Assembly: GCA_004802725.1 (NCBI GenBank)
Contig: SGPM01000225.1
Coordinates: forward strand, 1-45,477
Reading direction: 5' to 3'
DNA length: 45,477 nt
From: Antrodiella citrinella
Lineage: Eukaryota > Basidiomycota > Agaricomycetes > Polyporales > Steccherinaceae
Shown: positions 1 through 11,559 of the stretch, one piece after another
Position numbering within the stretch: the first letter of the stretch is position 1
Layout of the letters: each line of letters starts with the position of its first letter
The notes under the pieces: model-generated
What the model was told of the DNA's origin: nothing
Databases searched by the model: none
What the model saw: only the letters and a program-made list of their open reading frames with translations
Made by a program: the position numbers and the translations under genes

Positions 1-715
1 TACAGTGACATACACCCAGGGTCGGGCACCTGGTCTGATAGGTCACCAATTGTCCAAATGATAGCATTGAACTTCTGATACAGTACATGCTGGAATCATC
101 CAATGTAACCTGCCATGTAATTCACAAACATGTACTGCGACGTCGAAAAGTAGAATTATCGCTACACATGTCAAAGGAGATTGATGAGGTACATGTATCT
201 GGCATAAAGATGTTAACTGCATACGGATGATGCAGTCGCAGAAGAGCTAAAAGAACGATGAGGTGCACGATGTATTCGTTACAACGACTCAGAAACAGTC
301 AGCATGAACATTTCTTACCTGGTCGAAGCAAATGAGCATGTATGGAGCAGTTATTCTGACTTCAACATTTTGCGGTCCGGGGATGGTCGAGATGTTATAA
401 GTTAGTGTCAGACAAGAGCACGTCGTCGGACTCCTCGGAGTCCGGACGACCTTGGAGACAACGTCACACGTGATGGACGCGTCGCGTCGCGTCGAGTGGC
501 ACAAGCGCTAAACCAACGCGTGTTTCTTCCTGGCCACCATCCCGATTTAGTAGTGGGTGAAGCAAAAACCCATTGTTCTCATTGTCACGGTGGCCATTCC
601 GGTGTGACCTATAAAACACTCAGACGGCATGCCTTCAACAGAGTTCACTCCTTTCCCTTTCACCTTCCGCTACCCATTCGCTGGCTGCTCTCGTTGGCGA
701 ATCCATCCATCCACC
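1..715. other. Upstream region of the FunK1 kinase gene, no gene seen
   Basis: I see no convincing coding exon here. A TATA-like CTATAAAAC lies near 609-617, about 105 bp before the kinase start codon. A short perfect inverted repeat (GGACTCC / GGAGTCC) occurs near 428-444, followed by CGTCG-rich sequence at 477-495. The region is probably the promoter and 5' leader of the downstream gene. Confidence 0.5.
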
Positions 716-3430
716 ATGTCTTCCCAAGATCCCGTTGCTCGCGACGATGCGAATGAAGACGAAGAACGCGACTCTGTGCCTCCTCTGCCTATGGGCTTGC
801 GTCGCGGGGAGCGTCGAGCTATCTCAGATTCAGCGTACAAAGACAACGATCAGCCTATCGTGGTGAGGGCACAGACTGGTATGTGAGATCGCACCGTTCT
901 ATGAATCATGTTTACTCATTGTTGTCGCTTGCAGAGGAAGCCACTCCTTTAATACCGAGCATGAACTCGATCAAGTCCATCGCTGGCTACATGGATCCCG
1001 ACGTCAAGACTTATCTCCGGCGTCACTTCAAACGTGCTGTCGTCCGTCGCTACCCTGTCGCGAAGTTCATCCGCCACGTGTGGAACTTCAACATCGACTA
1101 CCTTCGTCTACACATGGACTACCAGTTCAAGTTGAACGAGAAGTATGTCAAAGATTTCCTCGCAGGCAAATGGACCAAGAAAGTCGAGGACGGAAAAGTG
1201 CAACGCGAGGGGTTAGCAGCCATCGCTTTCGAGCACCTCTGGCAGGATCTTGCCTCGCAATTCACGCCCCGCGCCGGTCATACCCCGATGACGTTGCTCG
1301 ACCTCAAGGACCGTAANGTCAAGGGCGAATACGCACAGTACAAACCTGACTTTGGGTTCACGCCGACGCTGTCGATACAGGAGCAGGATTGGGAGTATCT
1401 CCCTGATTGCGGGGAACTGAAGAAGCATGGCACGCGGCACTTGAAGGCGGAGATGAGAGCCAAGTTAACTATCACTAAAGAACACATTATTGAGGTGGGT
1501 ACTGAGCAGTCTTTCATTTCGCTGTCGCAATGCTGATCTTCTCTCACAGGCGTATAGAATTTCGAAGAAGAGGCTCGGCCCCGACGACGACGACGACGAC
1601 GACGACGACGATGTCACTTATGAACCCAATCGCAAGAAGATTCGGCGTACCAAGCGCGACAGCACTGTGCCTGCTGTTCAATCCACGTCGTCTGCATTAC
1701 CTCCGGCCACGTGGGGTGAGGAGGAAGGCCCCGCAGAGCTCACCGGAAGCGAGCTGCAGATGTCCAAGTACCTCAACGAGATGCTGTCTCACGGTGCCCG
1801 CACTTTTGCGAGCGGCTTTCTCCTGCAGGAATGTGGTATGACACTGTGGTACGCAGATCGGATGGGACTGGTTGTCAGCGAATCGTTCGATATCTTCATG
1901 CAGTCGCCTCTCTTCTTGCTCGTTGTGGCGGCTCATCACTATGGCGAGCCTCATGACTTCGGTCTCAACCCTCTCATATCCCTTCCCGATGGCACTCCCC
2001 ATCTTCTCACTTACGAGAACACGATCTTGCGCCTCCCAGCAACGATACCCGCTACTCTCCCTCCCATCGACATTTCGCCCGACGCTGCCAGTGCCTTTGA
2101 CGAAGGGGTCGCCGAGGTCGTTCAGCCCGTGGAGTTTCGGGTGGACTTGAGCGATGGTCGTCAGATCTTGACCGCCTACGGAACGATTGGCAGGGGCACA
2201 TCCGTGATCCCGGTCGTGGCTGGAGCTGGAGCGGGTGCCCACTTGGACGGTCAGCGTCTCGTTGCGAAGATAGCATGCCCACACGAGACACGCACTGCAG
2301 AGGATCGGTTTATCAGGATCATTCGTCGCAAGATGAATGGGGACGATCACGCACAGCAATACTTGAAGAATATTGTTGATCTCAAGTGCTCTTTCAGCTG
2401 CAAGATGGACGACGAAGATATGGGGCTTCCCAGGCGTAAAATGCCTGCTGTTGCGGATGAACTCCGCCGGTGCTTCCGGGTTCTCGTTATGCCTGAGTAC
2501 CTTCCCCTAGAGCGCATTAACAGCCCCGCCGAACTCAAACAGATCTTTGTCGACACCATCACTGGTAAGTACTCTCTTGTTTGTCGTATAGTTGTTGTCA
2601 ATCTAATATCTTTGTTATATGCAGGTCATCATTGGGTCTACGAGACGTCTTCGATTCTCCATCGTGATATCAGCCATGGAAACATTATGTTCTATCGAGA
2701 CCGTAGTGGTGCTGTAGAGAAGGTTGTCGGTGTGCTCACCGATTGGGATCTGGCCGAAGAACAAGAAGACGACGGAACCCAGGTGAAGGAGTCCGAACGT
2801 GAGGGTCTAGCCGTAAATCCGGGTGCTACTTCGCTGCAACATCGTGGAGGTTCAGATAAGGCATCGAGCGTGGAGGAGGCTCACCCCGAAGTCGAGGAGG
2901 CGAAGAATCGTCAGAAGGCCCGATATCGCACTGGAACCGGTCCATTCATGGCATGTGACCTTCTCTCAGGTCAGGGCCCGACCCCTAGGCATCTCTATCG
3001 TCACGACCTTGAATCCTTCTTCTGGGTCCTGGTATGGTTCTGTATCGTTTTCAGCCCCATCAAGCACACACTTGGCGTGATCCCTGCGTGGCACTCGAGC
3101 AATTTGCTGAACGTAGGGGCTGCGAAGGTCCGCTTCTTGAACACCGAGGCGGTGTACAATCGGCTTTTTGCCAGTACTCATGCGGACTACCTCCCCATCG
3201 TCAAGGGCTGTATCTATAAAATGCGCTTCTGTTTGGTGGAGGCATGGGAGGCCTCTAACCTTGAACGATCGGCGAAGGACAGGTATCTGCAGGCGTTGAG
3301 GACGGAAGATGCCGACCACGAAGAGTTCGTTGCTCGTTTCTCGAAGCGATTGACCCAACTTCGCGAAACTCTTCGCGATTTGGTTACATATGATTTCTTC
3401 ATGGACGCCTTTAAAGGATTTGTTGTATGA
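716..3430 (+). CDS. FunK1-type fungal protein kinase
   Basis: Four exons (716-878, 935-1494, 1550-2564, 2625-3430) join in frame to about 847 aa. The N-terminal third is a helical FunK1-type region. A likely ATP-binding lysine lies near residue 480 (VAK). The catalytic loop reads HRDISHGN at about residues 592-599. The metal-binding motif reads DWD instead of DFG, as is usual in this family. A later YRHDLESFFWVL motif is a hallmark of the Agaricomycete FunK1 expansion. A run of ten aspartates encoded by a GAC microsatellite (1581-1612) is followed by a basic stretch that could act as an NLS. One base is ambiguous (n at 1317), leaving one residue unknown. Family members are presumed Ser/Thr kinases; substrates are unknown. 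The chosen ATG follows a TATA-like box and has A at -3. Confidence 0.9.
1578..1612 (+). repeat. GAC trinucleotide microsatellite coding poly-Asp
   Basis: An uninterrupted CGACGA run, ten GAC/GAT codons long, lies within exon 3 of the FunK1 kinase. It encodes a homopolymeric Asp stretch. Length variation would be in frame. Confidence 0.9.
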
Positions 3431-3756
3431 TCTTGAGACCATATCATCTCCCACTCATCTTTCCTCAAATTTCCCCTCATATTTTCGTACAGGAACTCGC
3501 GACTCGTCTCTCGGTCACGTATCCTGGTCTGCATTGGGAGACTACTCATAATTGTTACGTAATCGAGACTTGGTGTATGCTATATATGTCCTGCCCACAT
3601 TCACCGGCACGAATAGAATGCGTAGCCCAATCCGAAGTCTTAGGATGTTGACCACCGTGAACATACGAGCGTAGCGTCTTGTTTGACCCAGTACAAGTAT
3701 AAATCAAATTAATCGGACTCTGACTCGGACGCTAGAGACATGACCATTGACATCAA
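3431..3756. other. Intergenic region between convergent genes
   Basis: This 326-bp stretch separates the 3' end of the kinase gene and the 3' end of the small secreted-protein gene on the other strand. It presumably holds both 3' UTRs. I see no further coding signal. Confidence 0.5.
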
Positions 3757-4444
3757 TTACTTGCAAGTCTCCTCAACCTTGTCTCCAGCAAACGAAGCCT
3801 GTTGCGATTGATTCTTCATTGCGTTCACGTTGTTTATGACAGCGGCATTTCCTCTGTGCCTTTGTCACGAACAGTACTGTGTCAACGATAACCACTCTCT
3901 TGGTGCCAATGATCAAGCCCACTGACGAGGTTATGTTGCTTGCAGCATCAAACATGTCAGATATTTCATTCCCAACTTGCGTAATAGCCGCAGCGGGCGA
4001 CGGCTGCTGGTTGAACAAGGACCGATGCGATGTCAGCGAGACCGTCCTCGGTGCTGACAAGAGCTTTGTTGACGACATCAATAAGAATAGACCCCTGGTG
4101 GTCGCTACGATAAGAGTGAATACGTGAACTGAGCAACCACTACATCTACGTAGTCGAACAAAATGTACGCTTACGAGGCAAGTTCTTGAGTCAAGTTTCT
4201 GGCGGTTTGCCCGACTAGGAAGATCTCGCCGAGGATGCGAACACGGTTCATGTTGCACTCCAAGTCACCAGTCTGGCGGGCGATATGAGCTTGTACATGT
4301 GGTGCTGATAAATTTGCGGTGCATTTTCAGCTTCAATGAACTGAAGTAGATTCGAAGCGGATTAGAAGACTGCGTACCTGCACTGGCGAGGGTTGCGCCG
4401 AGGACAACGACGGAACACAAAACAACAAAAGCGCGACTGAACAT
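3757..4444 (-). CDS. Small secreted hypothetical protein
   Basis: The first exon (4378-4444) encodes a clear signal peptide: Met, a positive residue, then a hydrophobic core ending ATLASA. It splices in frame (phase 1) into 4175-4304, giving a helical segment with one Cys (LECNMNRV). A third exon begins at 4128 (phase 2) and reads into another amphipathic segment (ILIDVVNKALVS). The likely last exon ends at the stop at 3757 with NNVNAMKNQSQQ and a final VEETCK. Splicing between about 3860 and 4050 is not resolved, because frames change there and several donors are possible. I expect a mature protein of roughly 120-150 aa, exported, with few cysteines. It vaguely recalls fungal hydrophobic-surface-binding (HsbA-like) proteins in size and helicity, but no family is recognised with confidence. 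Confidence 0.5.
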
Positions 4445-4788
4445 GGTGGAGTGGGCCTAGATAATGAAGAATTCGGTGAGTTCAATGTGGGCTGTCTAGC
4501 TCAGAACTTGGAACGGTGGGGAGCGAATCCACTCACCTTCCACTCACCTTCATCAGACTATTGGTAGTCACTTCTTGATGGAATGGCGCTGAGGGTGGGA
4601 GAAATTGACAACCCAAGGAAATCCGTAGGCGAAGCAGTGTCAGGAGAACTGGGAATGTAAGATGTAAAAATCCGATCACGTCGCTGAGAATAGACAAATA
4701 TCAATGGCATTAAGGCGAAGCATGATTAGGGAACAAAATCATAGAGGAAAGCCAGATCATTCATCCATGTCTAAATAGCACCTCAAGC
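4445..4788. other. Intergenic region, promoter of the secreted-protein gene
   Basis: This 344-bp region lies between the start of the small secreted-protein gene and the 3' end of the Zn2Cys6 gene, both on the minus strand. I see no coding signal in it. Confidence 0.4.
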
Positions 4789-7720
4789 CTACTGCACCAG
4801 AACCGGACTTGTCATCATGATCACATCCGGATACTCGCCCTCACCTTCACCCTGTCCAATCTCCGACAATCCAAGCCCACTCTGCGCACTCCTGATCTCA
4901 GCCGAGCAGCTTGTCGGGAACTCCATAGCCTGCGCACTCTGGGAAGCAACGAACGACAGGACAGACTCCATAAGCGACTTGCTGTGCTCCCCCAATGTAG
5001 AGGTAGCAGAAGCAGAAGTAGGGAGCGACGGTGTGCCGGTAGGAGGGTTGGGAGTGTTCGAGGGTGTGGAAGGCTGAAGAGGGGACACCGAGAGGTCCTG
5101 AGTCCTTGGAACCGAAAGGAAGTCAGACGAAGGGGGAGCCTCCTCATCAGGACTGACCATCATGAACTCGTCGAAGTTGAATGTTTCGTCGAGGAGGGAC
5201 TCGTTCGCAGCTCCAAACGCGTCGTTCTCATCGCCAGACATGAAGCTCCCGAAAGAAAGCTCGGGAGATGCTGCTTCCACCTGAGGTTGAGATCCGGACC
5301 GGGTAGGAGGTAGCGGCTGCGAGGCTTGAGTTACGATGGCACGAGGGATGAGACTGTGCGAGCGAGACATTGCAGGAGCAGATTTCGGACCAGAGTTCTT
5401 ATCGGCGGCAGGAACATCATCATCTGAGACATCCGAGAACGAGGAAGAGGATGAAGTGGGACTGGCGTACTGAGTCAAGGAAGAGAGCGCGTTATCTGTG
5501 TTGCTTGCGTTGTCTCCGATCGCCTCACCCATGATGCGCTCAAACATCTCCTGCATCTCCACCGTGATAGCAAGTTCATCACCGTCCAGATACTGCGGAG
5601 TGCCCGGTTCAGCAGAGGTCGACGAAGAGGACGTACCACGCGAGAGAGGGGCGCCAGCAGCATCGAAGGGGTTGGAGTACTCGGACACAGAGGAGGCTGC
5701 AGTGATGGTGCGGTACATTTCGACGTTGTCAGGAATTGAGAGACCATAGACGTTAGCAACGCTGAGCGTGGAGGCAGAGATTGCAGCAGGAATACCCAAG
5801 CTACAAAACAAGCGTTGTCGTATAAGCTTGTGAAATTAACTCGGATGATTAAAAGATGGGACTTGCCTGGAAGAGAGTCTCGCACTTCTTTCTACCGCGT
5901 CGTAATCGATCTCTTCCCCATTCTCATCGCTCGTCCACCCGGTCATACTTCCACTTCTACTCACACACTGCATCGTCTCCAACCAGCCCATGCTTAGGTT
6001 GAGATCGTCCACGGGGGAAGTGCCCATTCCGACGCCGATGGAAGAGTCATGGTCCGACGGCGTGCTCGCGGTCGAATACTGCAGACTAGCATTGCGAATG
6101 GGTCGCGGGGGAGTGCAGCCATGTGAGAAAGCAGAAGGATTGGCAGCCAAAACGGCCGAGATAGCTCTATTTTCCATCTTGCTTGGCGGAGAACTAGACG
6201 CAGAGGATGCCCGGGAAGGTGGGGATTGAGATTCAGAGAGGTCTGTGGAGAGGGTAGGGTCGATCATAACCGGAAGGGAGGAAGGAGCCATCGTCGGAGT
6301 CGTCGCAGGGTACTGAACTTGTTGCCTAGTTCCTTCGCCTTGGCTTCCGTCCGTCCGTCCTAACATGGAACCTTTCTCGAACATGGACAGGGGATGAACG
6401 GAGACCGGGTTCAAAAGGTCCAACAACGAATGGCGTGTGCTCCTCTTTGGAATCTCAACCACGACCAACTCCGTCTCTCCGTCTTCCTCGTTGCTCGTCG
6501 GAGTGTACCCAGGGTTAGACTGCCGCTGCTGGAGGTATTGCGTGATCTGGTGCTGAGACCCTGGCTGAGAGATCATGATCTGCGGGGTCGCTTCAGAGCC
6601 AGACGCGGAGCCTGGCTTGACACACATCGCTCCCATATCCATCTCCATCTCATCCACATCCATCTCGTCCTCTTCATACGATCCATCCATCTCAACGGCA
6701 TACATCCCTCCACCTTCCGACGCGTACTTCATGAATCCTGGTCTCGCGCCTTGTCCGTCATGACTGGCAGAAGGGGGCATAGTTTGCTGATTGACAGCGA
6801 CGTACGTCTGTCCGTTGAGCCTGAACACGTCCTGGCCAGCATGCCTGCGCTGTAGACGAGCGCGCTCGACGGAGGAGAGTCCGCCTGGAGATTTGGCTAG
6901 CATCTTGGCGCGACGAGTCTGAAGACGGGCGCGTTCGTCGATGACGGCATACTGGCATTCGAGGTCACGCGAGAGACAACGACCGCAGGAGGGTCTGTCT
7001 CCAGTGCACTGACAAATGAAATTAACATCGATACGGAGAGGCGCAAAAGTAGGGACGAAATATACCTTGGCCTTCCTTTTCCTGCAAGCTTCACATGCCT
7101 GCTGAGTCCTCAACTTCGGTACAGGTTGCTGCATAGAACTCGCGGGAATGTGCACAAACTGCGTCACTTGAGTCGGGTAGGGCCCATCTCGCCTGCCTAC
7201 GCCTGATGTCGTATGGTGGGCGAACAACGTCGGGCGGTGAGGACCGCGGGACTGACGAATCTTGTACTTTGGCGGGTTGACAATCTCCACTCCGGGATCG
7301 CTGAACAGTTGTGCTTCCATCATGGCTTGGGCCTGTGCTTGCATTTGGGCCTGCTGTTGTTGCTGCCGCATCTCGTCCCAGTGCTGAGGCTGAACGAACT
7401 CTCCGTTTTGCAGTATATTGATCTGCTGCTGCTGTCCGGATGCAGAGTGGGAGATAGAAACACGTGGCGTGGCCTGCACGTCTGCATAGATTTGGCCGCG
7501 AGGGTGGGGGGAAGTTGAGCGAGAGGAGATGGGAGATGGATAGATGGAGTTGGAAACGGAAGGGGAAGAAGATACGGGTGTAATGTAGGTACGCATGATA
7601 TTGTCTCAGACAACTTTTCAGAGCAGAACGATAGATAGCGATGTGGATGAGTGGTGGTAAAGAGAAAGAGAACGAAGAGAACGAAGACTCACCTTTGAAC
7701 GAGGCTGACGAGGCTGACAT
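4789..7720 (-). CDS. Zn2Cys6 (fungal binuclear cluster) transcription regulator
   Basis: Four exons (7693-7720, 7066-7604, 5867-7008, 4789-5800) give exactly 907 codons including the stop. The cluster lies at about residues 180-207 with six cysteines (C180, C183, C190, C197, C200, C207), spaced as in Gal4-type domains. An intron interrupts it immediately before the third cysteine. A Gln-rich stretch precedes the cluster and a basic region follows it (RLQTRRAKMLAK). The rest is Ser/Pro/Thr-rich and acidic, typical of disordered activation regions. I see no clear fungal_trans middle homology domain. The intron at 5801-5866 starts with GC (CCAG/GCAAGT) and ends TTTGTAG; only this boundary keeps the frame. 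The start at 7720 adds nine residues upstream of an internal ATG at 7596. The protein presumably acts in the nucleus; its target genes are unknown. Confidence 0.85.
5801..5866 (-). other. GC-AG intron in the Zn2Cys6 gene
   Basis: The 66-nt intron has donor CAG/GCAAGT and acceptor TTTGTAG. The exon upstream ends in phase 2, and the next exon resumes exactly in frame. The nearest GT (CAA/GTCCCA) would leave the frame wrong. The donor matches the strong consensus typical of GC donors. Confidence 0.8.
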
Positions 7721-8641
7721 GCTTCTCTTTTCAACCACCACTTCCAGGATTTTGGTATGAACCGACAACATACCCGATCCAGCAGTCCGCCACTTCTATG
7801 CACTCTCCTCTAACATAAGACAGTTCAAGTATGACTCTTCGTCGACGTCGCTGATAACGAAGGAGAGCTGCGTTCAAACTCATCATCACGGAGCCTCCAA
7901 GTGTGCGGTATTTAGAGTCCTGGGACTCCTGGAGCACGTTCTCAACTACGCGTTGGTTCAACCAAGGTTGATGCAAAAGGAGAGAGGATCATAGTACAAA
8001 AATTCCGACTGTGGTGGGTTTTCTGACTCTTGAGCGCGAGCAAGGTCACCCAAGCAAGGTGATGGAGAGAACAAGGAGACGAAGTTGAATAAGCGCCAAA
8101 GTCCTTTCTCCGTTCATGCTTCTGCTCTTTCCTCTCCCCTTCATACCCGAACACTTTGCGATTGCACCAACAGCTAGATTGAGCTCGAGAGCGTGACTAG
8201 TGAGCACGCACTCCCTTGTCTGTCGTGGTCTCGTTGATGTGATTTGCGTTCACAGGACGGTCATACTGATCTCTGGTGGAGGAAGGGCAGCGCGGGCGAG
8301 TTGATACCTTTGGTGCTAGTTAGTATCAAAAGTCAAACCATCTATATCGACGTTGTCGTGTTCAGCACTAGATGAACTCGACTGTTTGCTCTCTCACTTC
8401 CATTTTGGACTCTTCAAGCCATTGGTAAACTAACATAGCACTGTGCTGACCCACAATCGTTCCACGGATCACGCAGCGGGCCGGGTACCAGCGTGGGAAG
8501 AAAAGTTGATCGGTGTCACGAACATGTGACTTATATGGTCACAGTGACATGCTCACTTACGCACTCAATAGAGCCTGTAACGTTATTTTGTGACTTGCCC
8601 GATGTCCGGGTTTGACTAAAATGAATCACTGTAAAATGCGC
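7721..8641. other. Intergenic region between divergent genes
   Basis: About 0.9 kb lies between the Zn2Cys6 start codon and the outer edge of the inverted duplication. It presumably holds the promoter and 5' leader of the regulator. I found no convincing exon. A small palindrome-like run (GGTCACAGTGAC) occurs near 8538-8549. Confidence 0.4.
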
Positions 8642-8670
8642 GACGTGGCCAAACATCTACCGAACGCTCT
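8642..8670 (+). promoter_or_regulatory. Shared upstream element, copy 1
   Basis: In reverse complement this reads GTAGATGTTTGGCCACGTC, embedded in a longer match to 18638-18666 and 37932-37959. Its inner end is 619 bp before the start codon of the family gene at 9289, close to the spacing at the other two copies. A regulatory role is inferred from conservation and fixed distance only. Confidence 0.6.
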
Positions 8671-9143
8671 CTGAGCTTCTCTCCATCGTCTCCGCCGCCT
8701 CAAACACCCTCTAGCGCATCTCTGAATGCCAAATCACAACAAACAAGTTCATCACGGTGTGCACTAACTTGCGGTAAGCAGGTTTTGGCTTGGAAAAAAC
8801 CCCACGAGAAACGATAAGATACACAACTTTTGTCTCACTGTACAGGTCATCGCGGGCGAGAAACCGCATTTGGCGGCATTTGACCTTACTCCCGGATGAT
8901 CTTCGTATCTCAGGCTGTGTGCGATGCCACATCAGCCCAATGGAACGTCTGGACTCTGCACAATGGCGCGGAGTGGGTCGACAGGCGCCTCTTTCCCCGC
9001 GTAGCATCTGTACCTGATTTTGAACTCTCTACGTTGCCTAAAGCATAGATCTCACTTATAAAGGTCGCATGAAGCCTATTCCGGTCCGCTGTCGCTCGTC
9101 AGACATACCTAATCAGGTAATTGCGCGATTCCAGAAGTTGAGG

Positions 9144-9151
9144 CATATAAG
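9144..9151 (+). promoter_or_regulatory. TATA box of CPxCV family copy 1
   Basis: CATATAAG lies in the context GAGGCATATAAGCCGC, about 140 bp before the start codon. The same context is present in the right-arm copy (18170-18177), and a similar box precedes the third family gene (22610-22617). Confidence 0.65.
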
Positions 9152-9288
9152 CCGCATTCTCTGGCCATGTCTTTTCCTCCAACTGCCACTTGCTGTTGGT
9201 TCCCTGGAGGCGTGATACCACTCTTCCACCTCTCCATCTTTCATTCTGTGCTGTCTTTCGCTATCTTCGACGAATCCGAGGTCGCATT

Positions 9289-10822
9289 ATGGCTCATCCC
9301 GCGGCACCGACTCTCATACCCGGTAGCATCCCACTCCCTCGTCTGCATTCGTATCCCACAGGATGTCTCCATATGACTATGCTCGACCCTCCTACTATCT
9401 CCGGGGAAAGTTTTGTTGTCGATGACGAGGACGGTGTTCCCTGCGAGATTCGGACTGAAGGCGTGCCCGTCAATGAAGAGACGATCAGGGCATTGTGGGG
9501 TGATCTTGCGAATATCGAGCACACATGCATGCGTGAGGGTCGGTACCGTGATGTAACACCCGTCAAGATAACTGGTACTGATGGGAAGACGGTGAGTAGG
9601 ATTATAAAGTTATCGAGTAAATTCAAGCTGATCACTCCGTTGGCTTCTCAGAGGTGTGTATGCCCGGCATGCGTGTGGCACCCTCAAGCTGTTCCAAATG
9701 AGGACGACGTATTCGTTATCGGCGTTTCCTGCGATGTTGACGAAAATAGCTGGCGTCGCACTCACTGTCAACGTGGGGACTCAGCGCTTCACCATGCCAG
9801 AGTCATGAGATGGATCATGGGCTCAGACGTGATCACTGCGAGAATCAATCCCGACTTGGTTTGCGCCACATGCGATAAGATATTTAGGTGAGCATATTAG
9901 AGCTTCAACCGCCTCTATTCTTTTTTGATGTGATCCATAGAACTAGAGATAACAAGGCACGACACGAAGCTGCCGAGGAGCACCGCGACACTGTGGTTCA
10001 GCAGGAACGGGATGCTGCTGAAACACAAGCAGAAATCCTCGCGCGTACAGCGCTTCTCTCTGCTGCTCGTTTTCAGGCGGCTGTGGCTACTGCATATGAA
10101 GGCTCGGAGACTCGGTGAGTTTTTTTGACAGGATTCGAAGGGCTCATTTTTGACGCGTTGTCATTGTAGTGCTTTCGGCCAAGCCGAGGACGCAGGCGAG
10201 GCTGCTTTTGGAGTTAACACATACGCAGAGGTTGACTCTGGACGCGAGGCTGCACTCGCGTCGACTTCTCAGCCTCAGAGCGCTTTTGAATTACGTCCAC
10301 CTTCAGAGTCGTGAGCTCCTTTCTTAACCTATCCGACGTTCTTCACTGACACGCCATTTCTCATTTCGCAGTCCCTCCGACGACTCGGGTTATGATTCGA
10401 TTACGAGGAGCATCACTGGGGGCGCTCTCAAACGCAAGAGAGACGATGAAGAGGAAGAAGCTTCTGAGGCTTCTGAGGGTGATGGATCCCAAGAGGTAAG
10501 ACATTGTGCTCTGATTTTTGCAGCTCTCGCTCACAACAACATCCTACAGAATGCCTTTAAACGTCCTAAACGCGGCGAAGCTCCTGAGGCCTCCTTAGGC
10601 ACTTTGAAGACGCTTCTTGACTGGATTTATTCTACCACGGGCTCCAACTTGCTCTCACCTAGTGACTCCGCCTCCTCATCTGCCGACGACTACGACGCCA
10701 CTACTCAGCTCCCCGGATCTTCGTCCGAATCCTACGACTCTCCATCTCCTGCACAGCTGCCCGTGGACTCCGAGCCCGAATATAACGAATGGGTGGTCTG
10801 GGAAGCCGATGCCTCACTCTGA
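9289..10822 (+). CDS. CPxCV family protein, copy 1 (left arm); function unknown
   Basis: Six exons (9289-9591, 9652-9887, 9941-10114, 10170-10310, 10372-10495, 10550-10822) join to 417 codons including the stop. Residues 1-101 form a compact N-terminal region. Exon 2 opens with RCVCPACVW (about 102-110), followed by SWRRTHCQR and a closing CATC. Together these are candidate zinc ligands (CxxC, HC, CxxC). Exon 3 is a predicted coiled coil rich in Ala, Glu and Gln. Exon 5 holds KRKRDDEEEE, and exon 6 begins NAFKRPKR, an NLS-like patch. The C-terminus is acidic and Ser/Pro-rich. Exon boundaries and phases match 16329-18008(-), 35644-37335(-) and, for the first two exons, 22703-24167(+). The architecture suggests a nuclear zinc-binding protein; the family is not one I recognise. 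The start is supported by alignment with copy 2. Confidence 0.75.
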
Positions 10823-11559
10823 GCCTGCCTCAACCCTCTCGTGCTATGTTTCAATTCATCCTATGTTGTTGTTCTGTTTTCGGCGCATTTCACTCATCAT
10901 TTATTGTCGTAAGTATCTCTATCACGCATGTATCCTGCTATCCTCGTTATATTTTTCTCATCAGCTATTGTCGTACTAAGTACATCTCTATCACGCATGT
11001 ATCCTGCTATCTTCATTACTATCCTCCGATGTCGCCCGTCGCACCTCATGTTTTCTCTTCCGAATCCCGATCATCATACCTTCTATCATGGACTTATTCT
11101 CTACACGTCGCGTACTTCAAAATCCCTGTTGTAGAGCACGCACGTCCTTGCTATCTCAATCGAAACTCATTTTGTATTGACACCTTCGACACAGCTATAC
11201 CCCAAGTTGAACAGAGTTTCCGAAAGCAGAGGAGCACACTGCTCGTTCGCTGAATCTATTTGAGTGCGACAGTGAGGTCGTCTCATGCAGAATCTCACCA
11301 CGACAAAGGCAACGTTACGTTTCCTGGAATTGCTATCCTGTGTATAGGGATGTATGTGATGTCAGATGGTACATTCTACAAGATGCTTCGTATCAACAAC
11401 TCCGTCCAACGATGCGGCTCTGAATCTGGATCAGCAGGAATCACAGATAAGTATTGCCAGACATGATCATTCCACACCCGTACGCGGCGGTGGAGCCATC
11501 ACATAGATAAAAGTGTTCCGAAAAGTCCTATTCCACAACATCGGTGAATACTTCGTGAA
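10823..11559. other. 3' intergenic region of the left arm
   Basis: No gene is seen. The region mirrors 15427-16328, and parts near 10860-11020 look about 85% identical to 16015-16175 in reverse complement. It contains a duplicated segment carrying GTCGTAAGTA followed by ATCTCTATCACGCATG (see the separate repeat entry). It presumably holds the 3' UTRs of the two convergent genes. Confidence 0.6.
10899..11015 (+). repeat. Two-copy direct repeat in the 3' flank of family copy 1
   Basis: Two copies of a segment of about 47 bp (CTATTGTCGTAAGTA, then CTCTATCACGCATGTATCC) begin near 10899 and 10964, about 65 bp apart. The right arm has the equivalent pair at about 16020-16135 on the other strand. 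The tandem doubling therefore predates the inverted duplication, or was copied between arms. Confidence 0.75.

Noticed and set aside
1697..2359. 220-codon minus-strand frame within the FunK1 kinase
   Set aside because: It is antisense to a well-supported kinase exon, and its length is explained by codon bias of the real gene.
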